The notes under the pieces were generated by a model. That model searched no databases and was not told the origin of the DNA. It saw nothing but the letters and a program-made list of their open reading frames with translations. The position numbers were made by a program, and so were the translations under genes. A stretch of 64,000 nt of DNA, taken from positions 1 through 64,000 of the forward strand of contig JAMPCE010000009.1 of assembly GCA_023666335.1 (NCBI GenBank). The letters run 5' to 3'. The stretch's first letter is position 1. Every line of letters starts with the position of its first letter. Source of the DNA: a bacterium (GTDB lineage: Bacteria; Bacillota; Clostridia; Lachnospirales; Lachnospiraceae). Below, piece by piece: positions 52,434 to 61,973 of the stretch.

Positions 52434-52442
52434 TGCTATAAT
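52434..52442 (+). promoter_or_regulatory. Extended -10 promoter of tig
   Basis: TGC-TATAAT (52434-52442) about 90 bases before the tig start; no good -35 is present. Confidence 0.55.
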
Positions 52443-52529
52443 ATCTCAGTGACTTTATGAAAATGGCTGAAATCTTATAAATATAGAAGAAAAAGAGCAG
52501 CAAGAGGAAAGTAAGGAGGAACCGGTCGC

Positions 52530-53825
52530 ATGAGTGTACAGGTGGAAAAATCAGAAAAGAACATGGCGAAGCTGACCATCGAGGTGGATGTGGACACCTT
52601 TGAGAAAGCGGTTGAGAAAGCTTACCAGAAAGAGAAGAAAAAAATCTCCATTCCGGGCTTTCGAAAGGGCAAAGTGCCCCGCCAGATGGTAGAAAAGATG
52701 TACGGCAAGGAAGTGTTTTTCGAGGAAGCGGCAAATATCGTGATCCCCGACGCTTACGATGAGGCGCTCGACGAGTGTGAGGAGGAGATCGTTTCCTCTC
52801 CCAAGATCGAGGTGACGCAGATCGCGGCTGGAAAGCCGTTTATCTTTACGGCGGAAGTGGCGTTAAAGCCGGAAGTGAAACTCGGCAAGTACAAGGGCGT
52901 GAAAGTTGACAAGATCGAGACGGCTGTGACGGACGAGGAAGTGGACGCCGAGATCAACAGGGAACGCGAGAACAGCGCGAGAAACGTTGCGGTGGATGAC
53001 CGTCCGGTGAAAGATGGCGATATGACGACGCTGGATTTTGAGGGCTTTGTGGACGGAGTTGCCTTTGAGGGCGGCAAGGGAGAAAACTATCCTCTGACCA
53101 TCGGTTCCGGGGCGTTCATTCCCGGCTTCGAGGAGCAGCTTGTCGGCGCAAAGATCGGCGAGGAGACAGAGGTGAAAGTGACTTTCCCCGAAGATTATCA
53201 GGCGGAGCACTTGCAGGGCAGGGAAGCGGTCTTTAAGTGCACGGTGAAAGAGATCCGCGAGAAGGAGCTGCCGGAGTTAAACGATGAGTTTGCAAGCGAC
53301 GTCTCCGAGTTTGAGACGCTTGCCGAGTACCGCGAGGATGTAAAGAAGAACCTGGAAGAGAAAAAGGCAAACGATGCGAAGCGGGAGAAAGAGGACGCTG
53401 CGGTGAAAGCTGCGGTGGATGCTTCCGAGATGGAGATCCCCGAGGCGATGCTTAACACACAGCAGAGACAGATGGTGGATGAATTTGCACAGCGTATCAC
53501 CATGCAGGGAATCTCTATGGAGCAGTATCTCCAGATGACCGGAACAAGCTATGAACAGATGATAGAGCAGGTGAAGCCGCAGGCGGAGGAGCGCATCCGC
53601 TCCAGACTTGTGCTCGAGGCGGTGGCGAAAGCGGAGAAGCTGGAGGTTTCCGACGAAGAGTATGAGGAAGAGTTAATGACTATGGCAGACGTTTACCAGA
53701 TGGAACTTGACAAGGTAAAAGAACTTCTGGGCGAGCGGGAGAAGAAAAATATCACGCAGGATCTGTTGGTCAGAAAGGCTGTAGAGTTTATCGCGGAGAA
53801 TGCGAAAGAAAGCAAGGCAAAATAA
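52530..53825 (+). CDS. tig: Trigger factor
   Basis: Ribosome-associated chaperone and peptidyl-prolyl isomerase that meets nascent chains. The 431-aa protein has the ribosome-docking loop signature IPGFRKGKVPRQMVE (about residues 42-56), a central FKBP domain (VKDGDMTTLDFEGFVDGVAF; IPGFEEQLVGAKIGEETEVK) and a helical C-terminal domain. The clpP gene follows after 18 bases, giving the classic tig-clpP-clpX(-lon) order of Firmicutes and proteobacteria. The RBS AAGGAGGAACC is strong. Confidence 0.97.
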   Translation: MSVQVEKSEKNMAKLTIEVDVDTFEKAVEKAYQKEKKKISIPGFRKGKVPRQMVEKMYGKEVFFEEAANIVIPDAYDEALDECEEEIVSSPKIEVTQIAAGKPFIFTAEVALKPEVKLGKYKGVKVDKIETAVTDEEVDAEINRERENSARNVAVDDRPVKDGDMTTLDFEGFVDGVAFEGGKGENYPLTIGSGAFIPGFEEQLVGAKIGEETEVKVTFPEDYQAEHLQGREAVFKCTVKEIREKELPELNDEFASDVSEFETLAEYREDVKKNLEEKKANDAKREKEDAAVKAAVDASEMEIPEAMLNTQQRQMVDEFAQRITMQGISMEQYLQMTGTSYEQMIEQVKPQAEERIRSRLVLEAVAKAEKLEVSDEEYEEELMTMADVYQMELDKVKELLGEREKKNITQDLLVRKAVEFIAENAKESKAK

Positions 53826-53843
53826 AAATTCGGGAGGTGCAAT

Positions 53844-54446
53844 ATGCCGTTAATACCTTATGTCATCGAACAAACGTCTAAAGGGGAACGCTCTTACGAT
53901 ATTTATTCCAGACTGTTGAAAGAGCGGATCATCTTCCTCGGCGAGGAAGTGAACGACGCCAGCGCGAGTGTGATCGTGGCGCAGCTTCTTTTCCTGGAAT
54001 CGGAGGATCCGGAGAAAGACATCAATCTCTACATCAACAGCCCCGGCGGTGTGATCACGGCCGGTATGGCGATCTACGATACCATGCAGTTTATCAAATG
54101 CGACGTTTCCACCGTATGTATCGGCATGGCAGCCAGTATGGGCGCTTTCCTGCTGGCGGGCGGCACGAAAGGAAAACGGATGGCTCTGCCGAATGCGGAG
54201 ATCATGATCCATCAGCCGTCTGGCGGCGCACAGGGGCAGGCTACCGAGATCGAGATCTCGGCGAAGCACATCCTGGCAACGAAAGAGAAGATGGCGCGGA
54301 TCATGGCGGAAAATACCGGACAGGATTTTGAAGTGGTCATGGCGGACACGGAGAGGGATAACTGGAAAACTGCGGAGGAAGCGCTTGCCTACGGGCTGAT
54401 CGACCGCATCATCACCAGTCATGCCAGCACGGAAGAAAAGGCGTGA
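53844..54446 (+). CDS. clpP: ATP-dependent Clp protease proteolytic subunit
   Basis: Serine protease that forms the double heptameric barrel of ClpXP. The 200-aa protein has catalytic Ser98 in [11 protein letters not shown], His123 in [13 protein letters not shown] and the Asp in [14 protein letters not shown], plus [20 protein letters not shown]. It starts [20 protein letters not shown], as expected for the family. It is in operon between tig and clpX. Confidence 0.98.
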   Translation: MPLIPYVIEQTSKGERSYDIYSRLLKERIIFLGEEVNDASASVIVAQLLFLESEDPEKDINLYINSPGGVITAGMAIYDTMQFIKCDVSTVCIGMAASMGAFLLAGGTKGKRMALPNAEIMIHQPSGGAQGQATEIEISAKHILATKEKMARIMAENTGQDFEVVMADTERDNWKTAEEALAYGLIDRIITSHASTEEKA

Positions 54447-54489
54447 TAAGTGACGCATCAAAAATAAAGGCTTCGGAATGAGGAACAAA

Positions 54490-55755
54490 ATGGCTGGAAA
54501 GATTTCTGAGGAAAAAGTAAGGTGCTCTTTTTGTAATAAGTCGCAGGATCAGGTGAAAAAGATGATTGCCGGTCCGAACGGCGTTTATATCTGTGACGAG
54601 TGCGTGGATATCTGCGCGGACATCATCGAGGAAGAGTATGAAGAAGGCGTTGCGGAGGAGATGGAGATCAATCTCCTAAAGCCGGTGGAGATCAAAAACT
54701 TCCTTGACGAGTATGTGATCGGGCAGGAGGAAGCCAAAAAAGTGATGGCGGTCTCCGTCTACAATCACTATAAGCGTGTGACGGCGCCGCAGGACGATGA
54801 AGACGAAGTGGAGCTGCAAAAGAGCAATATCATCATGATCGGTCCCACGGGTTCGGGTAAGACATATCTGGCGCAGACGCTGGCAAAGATCATCAATGTG
54901 CCTTTCGCCATCGCGGACGCGACGACGCTGACCGAGGCGGGGTATGTGGGCGAGGATGTGGAGAATATCCTCTTAAAGCTGATCCAGGCAGCGGACTACG
55001 ATATCGAGCGGGCGCAGTACGGCATCATCTATATCGACGAGATCGACAAGATCACAAAAAAAGGCGAAAATGTGTCCATCACCCGGGATGTGTCGGGTGA
55101 GGGTGTCCAGCAGGCGCTTCTTAAGATCATCGAGGGGACGGTGGCAAGCGTACCGCCGCAGGGCGGCAGAAAGCATCCCCATCAGGAACTGCTGCAGATC
55201 GACACGTCAAACATCCTTTTCATCTGCGGCGGCGCGTTTGACGGGCTGGAAAAGATCGTGGAGGAGCGGCTTGACCGACACTCCATCGGCTTTAACGCGG
55301 AAGTCGCGGAGAAGAGCGGCAAGGAGATCGGGGCGATCTTAAAGGAGGTCACGCCGCAGGATCTGATGAAGTTTGGTCTGATTCCGGAATTTATCGGGCG
55401 CGTTCCGGTGACGGTGGCGCTTGAGGGGCTGGATCAGGAAGCGCTCGTGCGCATTCTGCGGGAGCCAAAAAACGCGCTGATCAAGCAGTATAAAAAGCTG
55501 TTCGCTTTCGATGAAGTGAAACTTTCCGTGGAGGACGACGCGGTGCAGGAGATCGCAAGACTCGCGCATGAGAGAAAGACCGGAGCGAGGGGACTGCGCT
55601 CCATTTTGGAAAAAGTCATGATGGACGTGATGTACGAGATTCCCTCGGATGACAGCATCGCGGAGTGCATCCTGACGAAAAAGGCGGTGGACGGCGAAGA
55701 TAAGCCGACCGTACGCTACCGCGACAGATTGTTACAGGCAAAGATAACCGGGTGA
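54490..55755 (+). CDS. clpX: ATP-dependent Clp protease ATP-binding subunit ClpX
   Basis: AAA+ unfoldase that feeds substrates to ClpP. The 421-aa protein has an N-terminal four-Cys zinc-binding domain ([23 protein letters not shown]), Walker A GPTGSGKT, the pore loop [10 protein letters not shown], Walker [11 protein letters not shown] and the ClpP-binding IGF-like loop (SIGFNAEV). ATG 54490 ([12 protein letters not shown]) has GAGG upstream; ATG 54478 in frame is also possible. A hairpin overlaps its stop codon, before lon. Confidence 0.97.
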   Translation: MAGKISEEKVRCSFCNKSQDQVKKMIAGPNGVYICDECVDICADIIEEEYEEGVAEEMEINLLKPVEIKNFLDEYVIGQEEAKKVMAVSVYNHYKRVTAPQDDEDEVELQKSNIIMIGPTGSGKTYLAQTLAKIINVPFAIADATTLTEAGYVGEDVENILLKLIQAADYDIERAQYGIIYIDEIDKITKKGENVSITRDVSGEGVQQALLKIIEGTVASVPPQGGRKHPHQELLQIDTSNILFICGGAFDGLEKIVEERLDRHSIGFNAEVAEKSGKEIGAILKEVTPQDLMKFGLIPEFIGRVPVTVALEGLDQEALVRILREPKNALIKQYKKLFAFDEVKLSVEDDAVQEIARLAHERKTGARGLRSILEKVMMDVMYEIPSDDSIAECILTKKAVDGEDKPTVRYRDRLLQAKITG

Positions 55756-55775
55756 GCAAAGCTCACCCCATTTTG
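55750..55775 (+). terminator. Hairpin between clpX and lon
   Basis: GGGTGAGC (55750-55757) pairs with GCTCACCC (55761-55768) around AAA, followed by CATTTTG. It overlaps the clpX stop and may reduce read-through into lon. Confidence 0.6.
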
Positions 55776-55791
55776 TGTTAGGGATGATCCT

Positions 55792-58185
55792 ATGGATAAT
55801 TGGAATCAGTTGGAAAACGGAACGGGCAGCGCGGACGCCCTTGCCCTTTTGCAGCAGGATATGCTTCCGACCGTGACTTTGCGGGGCTTGACGATCCTGC
55901 CCGGTATGGTGATCCATTTTGACTTGAGCAGGGGGTCTTCGATCGCCTCGGTGGAGCAGGCGATGCTCAGAGATCAGCGGCTGGTCACGGTGACCTGCAA
56001 GGGTGACGGAGAGGAGACGCCGGGGCTTGACGGGATCTATCAGGTGGGAACGCTTGTATTGATCAGGCAGGTCAGCAAACTTCCGGGGCAGGTTTTGCGC
56101 GTGCTGGTGGAGGGGCTTTCCAGAGTCCGTATTTACGGTATTGTAGAGGCGGATACGGGCATAATGACACAGGTGTCATATGAGAAAGATGACAGCGCGG
56201 ACATTGACGAGGTCACGCATGAGGCGATGACCAGAACGGTCAAAGAGACGCTGGCTGCCTACAGCGCCTGCTTTCCCAAAGTGGGGAAAGCGGTGCAGGA
56301 TCAGATCGAGGAGGGAATGCCCCTCGGGAAGCTGTTGGACAGCGTCACCATCAATATGCCGCTCCAGACAGCGGATAAACAACGGATCCTGGGAGCGGTC
56401 TCCGTGCGGGAGCGCTTTACGATCCTGACGGGGATCCTCATGCGGGAAGTGGAGATCCTCCGCATCAAAAACGATCTGGCGAAGGATATCAGACAGCGGA
56501 TCGACAAGAACCAGCGCGATTATATCCTGCGGGAGCAGTTACAGTATATCAAAGAGGAATTGGGAGAGAACAATACCGACAGCGACGCGGAGCGCTTCCT
56601 TGCCGAGGCGGAGAAACTGAAAGCGAAAGAGGAAGTAAAGGAGAAGATCCGCAAGGAGGTCGCGCGATATACCAACGTGTCCGGCAGCAGTTCCGAGAGT
56701 GCGGTGGAACGGGCTTACATAGAGACTCTTTTGGAACTTCCCTGGGATAAGGTCTCTAAAGACAGCAGGGATCTTGCGCGGGCGGAAAAGATTCTGAACG
56801 AGCAGCATTACGGTCTCGAAAAGGTGAAAGAGCGGATGCTGGAATTTCTGGCGGTGCGGATGCTGTCGGGGAAAGCGGGAAGCCAGATCATCTGTCTGGT
56901 CGGACCGCCCGGCACGGGAAAGACTTCCGTAGCAAAGAGCGTGGCGGAGGCGCTAAACAGGCGGTATGTGCGGATCTGCCTCGGCGGCGTGCGGGATGAG
57001 GCGGAGATCAGGGGGCACCGCAAGACCTATGTGGGCGCCATGCCCGGGCGGGTGGCGGCAGCCCTGAAACAGGCGGGCGTCAAAAATCCGCTGATGCTCT
57101 TAGACGAGATCGACAAGCTGGGGAACGACTACAAGGGAGATCCCGCGTCCGCGCTTCTGGAAGTGCTGGACGGGGAGCAGAACCACGCGTTCCGCGATCA
57201 CTATGTAGAGATTCCGCTCGACCTTTCCCAGGTACTCTTTATCGCCACGGCAAACAGCCGGGACGGGATCCCGCGCCCTCTCTTAGACAGGATGGAGATC
57301 ATCGAACTCAACAGCTATACCGCCAACGAGAAGTTCCATATCGCCAGAGAGCATCTGGTGGAAAAGGCGATGAAGAAAAACGGCGTCAAAAAGACGGAGA
57401 TCGCTTTTTCCGACGAAGCGCTGAAAAATATCGTGCGCTTCTATACGAGGGAGGCGGGCGTGCGCGGATTGGAACGGCAGATTGGCGCGGTCTGCCGCAA
57501 AGAGGCGAGGGAGATCGTAAAGCGGCGCAAAAATAAAGTGACCGAACTGGTCAATATAACGCCCGAGAATCTGGAACACTATCTGGGAAAGCCCAAGTAT
57601 CGGGAAGATAAAGTAAATGAAAAGCCGGAGATAGGTATTGTCAGAGGGCTTGCGTGGACCAGCGTAGGCGGCGATACGTTACAGATCGAGGTGAATCTCA
57701 TGCCCGGAGAGGGAAAAATTGACCTAACCGGTCAAATGGGAGACGTCATGAAAGAATCTGCGCGGACAGCTTTAAGTTATGTCCGCTCTGTCAGCGGGAA
57801 GTACAAGGTGGCGGAAACCTTTTACAAAAAACACGATTTTCATGTCCACATCCCGGAGGGCGCGGTGCCAAAGGACGGTCCTTCCGCAGGAATCACTATG
57901 GCGACGGCGCTTCTTTCCGCAGTAACGCGGACGCCGGTGCGGGCGGATCTGGCGATGACCGGAGAAGTCACTCTGCGCGGCAGGGCGCTTCCCATCGGCG
58001 GGCTGAAAGAAAAACTTTTAGCGGCGCAGACGGCGGGCGTAAAGACCGTTCTGGTGCCGCGGGAGAACGAAAAAGACGTTGAAGAAGTTCCGGAGGAGAT
58101 CAAAGAGGGGATGGAGATCGTCTTCGTGGAGACGATGGAGGAAGTGACGAAGCACGCCCTGCTCTTTCGGGCAAAGGACGCCTGA
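55792..58185 (+). CDS. lon: ATP-dependent Lon protease
   Basis: Hexameric AAA+ serine protease for damaged and regulatory proteins. The 797-aa LonA has the N-terminal substrate domain (LPTVTLRGLTILPGMVIHFD), Walker A GPPGTGKTSVAKS (about 367), Walker B LMLLDEIDKLGNDY and a C-terminal protease domain with the catalytic Ser in KDGPSAGITMA (about 698) and the Lys in GLKEKLLAA (about 740). It follows clpX closely and precedes engB, the common lon-engB order. Three palindrome copies lie in it (56227, 57538, 57719); the last uses the rare Leu codon CTA. Confidence 0.97.
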   Translation: MDNWNQLENGTGSADALALLQQDMLPTVTLRGLTILPGMVIHFDLSRGSSIASVEQAMLRDQRLVTVTCKGDGEETPGLDGIYQVGTLVLIRQVSKLPGQVLRVLVEGLSRVRIYGIVEADTGIMTQVSYEKDDSADIDEVTHEAMTRTVKETLAAYSACFPKVGKAVQDQIEEGMPLGKLLDSVTINMPLQTADKQRILGAVSVRERFTILTGILMREVEILRIKNDLAKDIRQRIDKNQRDYILREQLQYIKEELGENNTDSDAERFLAEAEKLKAKEEVKEKIRKEVARYTNVSGSSSESAVERAYIETLLELPWDKVSKDSRDLARAEKILNEQHYGLEKVKERMLEFLAVRMLSGKAGSQIICLVGPPGTGKTSVAKSVAEALNRRYVRICLGGVRDEAEIRGHRKTYVGAMPGRVAAALKQAGVKNPLMLLDEIDKLGNDYKGDPASALLEVLDGEQNHAFRDHYVEIPLDLSQVLFIATANSRDGIPRPLLDRMEIIELNSYTANEKFHIAREHLVEKAMKKNGVKKTEIAFSDEALKNIVRFYTREAGVRGLERQIGAVCRKEAREIVKRRKNKVTELVNITPENLEHYLGKPKYREDKVNEKPEIGIVRGLAWTSVGGDTLQIEVNLMPGEGKIDLTGQMGDVMKESARTALSYVRSVSGKYKVAETFYKKHDFHVHIPEGAVPKDGPSAGITMATALLSAVTRTPVRADLAMTGEVTLRGRALPIGGLKEKLLAAQTAGVKTVLVPRENEKDVEEVPEEIKEGMEIVFVETMEEVTKHALLFRAKDA

Positions 58186-58205
58186 CGCTTCGGCTGGAGG
58201 TAACT

Positions 58206-58796
58206 ATGGTAATCAAAAATGTCAATCTGGAGACGGTGTGCGGCGTCACCAGCAAGCTGCCCGAGAACAGCCTGCCGGAGATCGCTTTCGCGGGGAAGAG
58301 CAATGTGGGAAAATCTTCCCTGATCAACGGGCTGATGAACCGAAAGTCGCTGGCGCGCACCAGTTCTTCCCCCGGGAAGACCCAGACCATCAATTATTAT
58401 AACATCAACGGAGAACTGTATTTTGTGGATCTGCCCGGGTACGGCTATGCGACCGCCAATGAAAAGGTCAAGGCGACCTGGGGCAAGATGATCGAGGATT
58501 ATCTGCATCAGTCAAAGCAGATACGGGCGGTCTTTCTGCTCATTGACATCCGGCACGAACCCTCGGAGAATGACCGGATCATGTATGACTGGATCGTGAG
58601 CAGAGGGTATCATCCGATCATCATCGCGACGAAACTGGATAAGATCAAGCGCAGCCAGATCGAAAGGCACAAGAAGATGATTTGTGACACGCTTGACGTA
58701 GAAGATGACACGATTGTCATACCTTATTCCGCCCTGAGCAAACAGGGGCGGGAGGAAATCTATGAGCTGCTGGATCGAATCTTGGAAAATGCGTGA
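58206..58796 (+). CDS. engB: Ribosome biogenesis GTPase EngB/YsxC
   Basis: GTPase needed for assembly of the large ribosomal subunit. The 196-aa protein has G1 GKSNVGKSSLING, G2 around SSSPGKTQTINYY, G3 DLPGYG, G4 ATKLDKIKR and G5 PYSALSKQG. It starts 21 bases after lon with an RBS GGAGG, and the next gene follows after 30 bases. A TGAC-N6-GTCA palindrome (58705) lies near the 3' end. Confidence 0.96.
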   Translation: MVIKNVNLETVCGVTSKLPENSLPEIAFAGKSNVGKSSLINGLMNRKSLARTSSSPGKTQTINYYNINGELYFVDLPGYGYATANEKVKATWGKMIEDYLHQSKQIRAVFLLIDIRHEPSENDRIMYDWIVSRGYHPIIIATKLDKIKRSQIERHKKMICDTLDVEDDTIVIPYSALSKQGREEIYELLDRILENA

Positions 58797-58826
58797 TCGA
58801 GACAGGACGATCCGAAGGAGAATTTT

Positions 58827-60125
58827 ATGAACCCTGCGTGGAAAACCTATCTGAAAGCGGCGCTGAATCTGTTTACGGTGTTGGTCGCGGCGTTTTTGTG
58901 TATTTTTCTGCTGCCCCGCTGTATCTGGTTCTTTATGCCGTTTATCATGGGATGGATCATTTCCCTGATCGCTTCTCCCGTGGTGCGGTTTTTTGAGGAA
59001 AAACTGAAAGTAAAGCGAAAAGCGATGTCGGCGGTCGTGATCGTAGCGGTGCTGGCGGTCGTGGTGCTTTTCGTCTATCTGCTGCTTGCAAAGCTGGTCA
59101 GGGAAGGCGTCAATTTCTTTCATGAATTGCCGAATATCTGGAATACTATTTTAGCAGAGCTGAATAAAGTAGGAGCCAATCTACAGGTCGTTTACGACAG
59201 GATGCCCGCCAATGTGCAGGAGACGATTGACCAAATCGGTCAGGACATGGGAGATTATGTGAGCGGCATCTTGGGAAACATCGAGCTGCCTTCTTTTGAG
59301 GCGGTGGGAAATGTGGCGAAGCAGATTCCGGATATTTTTCTCGGCGTGGTGATGTGTCTGCTTTCCGCTTACTTTTTTGTCGCGGATAAAGGGTATCTGG
59401 CAGCGGCGGCGGAAAAATATATCCCGACCTCGGTGCGCTATCATCTCAATCTGATCCGCAGAAGTTTCCGCAATGCGGTGGGCGGGTATTTTCGTGCGCA
59501 GCTTAAGATCGAGTGCTGGATCTATATCCTTCTGGTGATCGGACTGATGATCTTGGATGTCGATTACGCTTTTCTGGTGGCGTTCGGCATTGCGATTCTG
59601 GATTTTTTGCCGGTGTTCGGTACGGGGACGGTGATGCTTCCGTGGGCGGTCATCGAATTGCTGTCGGAAAATTATAAAATGATGTTCGGGCTGATCGCCA
59701 TCTGGCTGATCGGACAGCTCGTCCGTCAGGTGATCCAGCCGAAGATCGTGGGAGATTCCATCGGGATGGACGCGATACCGACATTATTCCTGCTCTATAT
59801 CGGATACAAAGCGGCGGGCGTGATCGGCATGATCTTTGCCGTGCCGATCGGGATCATTCTGGTCAACCTGTACGAAGAAGGCGCTTTTGACACTACGGCA
59901 AAGAGTCTGCGGATCCTCACGGCGGGTTTTAACCGTTTCCGCAGGATCCGTCCCGAAGATATGGCGGCGGCGGAAGCGTACGAGCGGGAGACGAAAGCTG
60001 TTTACCGACAGAATGCGGAACAGGACAAGGCGGAGAAAGAACAGCTTCACGAGGCTTCCCAGATCAAACTGGAGGAGCCGCAGATGCTCAAAAAGATCAA
60101 GGATAAGAAAAAGACGAAATCATGA
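58827..60125 (+). CDS. AI-2E family transporter (PerM/UPF0118)
   Basis: A 432-aa polytopic membrane protein with about eight helices. Family features are PFIMGWIISLIASPVVRFFE near the N-terminus, the FVADKGYL region and the C-terminal core ILDFLPVFGTGTVMLPWAVI then GDSIGMDAIPTLFLLYIGYK. The family was named from an E. coli member thought to export autoinducer-2, but many members are Na+/H+ antiporters or of unknown function. The C-terminal tail is highly charged and ends KDKKKTKS. The stop overlaps the start of the VanZ-like gene by four bases (ATGA). Confidence 0.88.
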   Translation: MNPAWKTYLKAALNLFTVLVAAFLCIFLLPRCIWFFMPFIMGWIISLIASPVVRFFEEKLKVKRKAMSAVVIVAVLAVVVLFVYLLLAKLVREGVNFFHELPNIWNTILAELNKVGANLQVVYDRMPANVQETIDQIGQDMGDYVSGILGNIELPSFEAVGNVAKQIPDIFLGVVMCLLSAYFFVADKGYLAAAAEKYIPTSVRYHLNLIRRSFRNAVGGYFRAQLKIECWIYILLVIGLMILDVDYAFLVAFGIAILDFLPVFGTGTVMLPWAVIELLSENYKMMFGLIAIWLIGQLVRQVIQPKIVGDSIGMDAIPTLFLLYIGYKAAGVIGMIFAVPIGIILVNLYEEGAFDTTAKSLRILTAGFNRFRRIRPEDMAAAEAYERETKAVYRQNAEQDKAEKEQLHEASQIKLEEPQMLKKIKDKKKTKS

Positions 60126-60595
60126 AAAGAAATCTGTGGAAAGTGTTTTTTGCTTTTTATATTTTTACGATCCTAAAGGTCATTGTCTTCAAGTTTCCGA
60201 TGGAAGAGATGATGGCGCGGACGGCGGGCTGGTGCGGAAATGTCGTGCGGCAGGGATTCCACACGGCAAACCTCGTACCGTTCAAAACGATAAAAATGTA
60301 TATCGAGTATTCTTATAAACTGAACAGCGTGGAGAATCTGGCGGGCAACGTGCTGGCGTTTATCCCGTTTGGCATTCTGTTTCCTATGGCGGCGGAAAAA
60401 GACCGCTTTTTTGTGATGCTGCTCAATGTTTTCGTGCTCGTGCTGGGGATCGAACTGTTTCAGCTTTTCAGCGCTTTCGGGGCGTTTGATGTGGACGACA
60501 TTCTGTTGAACTGCCTCGGCGCGGCGCTCGGTTTTGGCATGTACCGTCTGGCGCGGCAAAATTTTACTTGTATCTTACCGAAAAAAGTTTTATGA
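60122..60595 (+). CDS. VanZ-like membrane protein
   Basis: A 157-aa protein with about four membrane helices and the VanZ-family pattern: NLVPFKTI, NLAGNVLAFIPFGILFPMAA, GIELFQLFSAFGAFDVDDIL and LNCLGAALGFG. VanZ confers low-level teicoplanin resistance in enterococci; most relatives have no known role. ATG 60122 overlaps the previous stop (ATGA), so the two are translationally coupled. This overlap suggests a shared envelope-related function with the AI-2E-family protein. Confidence 0.88.
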   Translation: MKRNLWKVFFAFYIFTILKVIVFKFPMEEMMARTAGWCGNVVRQGFHTANLVPFKTIKMYIEYSYKLNSVENLAGNVLAFIPFGILFPMAAEKDRFFVMLLNVFVLVLGIELFQLFSAFGAFDVDDILLNCLGAALGFGMYRLARQNFTCILPKKVL

Positions 60596-60616
60596 TAATG
60601 GGAGAGGTGATGCAAT

Positions 60617-61078
60617 ATGAGAATCGGAGCGATCAGTTTTCAGCCTTATGTCTATAATGTAAATGCCATCAGTCCGGTCAGCATGAACAGGCTGTCACGG
60701 ATCTCTGACAATGTGCTGGATAAAAAAACGGATTTCGAGGGACTGGTAGAGAACGAAAATCCGTTGAAAAAGGGGCAGACCCTGAACTTTGAGGATATGC
60801 TCAAGATGCAGATGCAGCGCGGCAGGAGCAATGCGGCGCGTTTGATGCGCCCTGCAGAGGAAGAGGCGAACGATGCAGAGCAGACGCAGAATGCAGCGGT
60901 AACGTCCGAACAGGAAAATGTGGCGGGCACAGCACAGCCTGAGAAAGAGAGTGCGTTGCAGAGTGTGCAGGCGGATGCGCAGACAGCGGCGTCCGGCGGA
61001 GATAATACTGACAGTAGTGTCAGTAATTTCAGGATGCAGCAGGCGATCAGCGCTTACGAGATGTTTATGACGGCATAG
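60617..61078 (+). CDS. Hypothetical protein with conserved C-terminal helix
   Basis: A 153-aa soluble protein that I cannot assign. The N-terminal part starts MRIGAISFQPYVYNVNAISP, the middle is Gln/Glu/Ala-rich and probably disordered, and the last 15 residues (FRMQQAISAYEMFMTA) are hydrophobic-amphipathic and look conserved. Similar short proteins occur near flagellar genes in Lachnospiraceae, but that context is absent here. GGAGAGG precedes ATG 60617. A strong terminator follows. A TGAC-N6-GTCA palindrome (61008-61023) lies near its end. Confidence 0.65.
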   Translation: MRIGAISFQPYVYNVNAISPVSMNRLSRISDNVLDKKTDFEGLVENENPLKKGQTLNFEDMLKMQMQRGRSNAARLMRPAEEEANDAEQTQNAAVTSEQENVAGTAQPEKESALQSVQADAQTAASGGDNTDSSVSNFRMQQAISAYEMFMTA

Positions 61079-61105
61079 AATGTTTTCGGAAACAAAAGGA
61101 TTTAG

Positions 61106-61142
61106 ATAACCCCCAACTGATTGACAGGTGGGGGTTGATTTG
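61106..61142. terminator. Terminator between the hypothetical gene and thiT
   Basis: AACCCCCA (61108-61115) pairs with TGGGGGTT (61129-61136), followed by GATTTG. The flanking genes are convergent, so it may act on both. Confidence 0.75.
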
Positions 61143-61173
61143 TATACGGAATTTCAAATGGGTATTACCGATC

Positions 61174-61884
61174 TTACGACAGCGCCATCTTCTTGACGGC
61201 GCCGACCGCTTTCTGTACAGGCGGCAGCGCGAGGATGATCAGGGTGATCGCACCCTCCGCAAAAATGTAGATGCCGTTATAGACCAGAGAGTAAGGAAGC
61301 GGAAGCCACCCTTCCCAGGCGTATTCGGCAAAGAAGATCCAGCCGGAGAGCGAGACGAATACATATCGTCCCAGAATGCCGGCGAGATACCCCTTGAGTA
61401 AGCCCTTTTTTGCATTTGCAAACAGCCCCGAAAGACCGAGCGCGCCGAATGCAAGCAGATAGTCCAGCACAAGCTGCATCGGATAGAGCACATAAGGGTC
61501 GATCAGAAGCTGTAAAACGCCGTAAGCGATACTTGTCATCAGTCCGGCTCCCAGCCCGAAAAAATACCCCGGAAGACAGATGACGAACATGGAGAGCAGC
61601 GTGGCGGAGCCGCCCCAGGGAAAGTCGATGATCTTTATCTCCGAGAGAACGGTGCCGAGAGCGATGGACATCGCGCAGAAAGCGAGCTGCTTGACGGTCA
61701 GCTTTCCTTTTTGCTGGGGTACGGGGTCTTCGGCTTCTGCCTGCTGTTTTGCCGCATACCGCCGTGCAAACAGGATAGCGCCCGATAGAAGCGCGGCAAT
61801 GACCACGAGTAAAAGGACATTGCCCAGTGCGGTGGGGACGTAAGTGGTCTCGCCCCAATCATTGACAACAACATTGTAGAACAT
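61174..61884 (-). CDS. thiT: ECF transporter S component ThiT-like (thiamine uptake)
   Basis: A 236-aa membrane protein with about six helices, the substrate-binding subunit of an ECF transporter. The core matches energy-coupled S components (KQLAFCAMSIALGTVLSEIK; FPWGGSATLLSMFVICLPGY; DPYVLYPMQLVLDYLLAFGA; SGWIFFAEYAWEGW). In ThiT the W/Y-rich region SGWIFFAEYAWEGW lines the thiamine pocket. ATG 61884 is used because AGGAGG lies eight bases before it; the longer frame runs into the riboswitch. A TPP riboswitch and a consensus-like promoter upstream strongly support thiamine. EcfA1-A2-T at 4-6.5 kb would supply the energising module. Confidence 0.9.
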   Translation of the reverse strand: MFYNVVVNDWGETTYVPTALGNVLLLVVIAALLSGAILFARRYAAKQQAEAEDPVPQQKGKLTVKQLAFCAMSIALGTVLSEIKIIDFPWGGSATLLSMFVICLPGYFFGLGAGLMTSIAYGVLQLLIDPYVLYPMQLVLDYLLAFGALGLSGLFANAKKGLLKGYLAGILGRYVFVSLSGWIFFAEYAWEGWLPLPYSLVYNGIYIFAEGAITLIILALPPVQKAVGAVKKMALS

Positions 61885-61973
61885 AAAAAAATCCTCCTTT
61901 GTCTTTCGAATAAACAAGGAGGGGAACAGTAACGGCACACCGATTAAATAAAAACGATGTATCGCTATCAATG

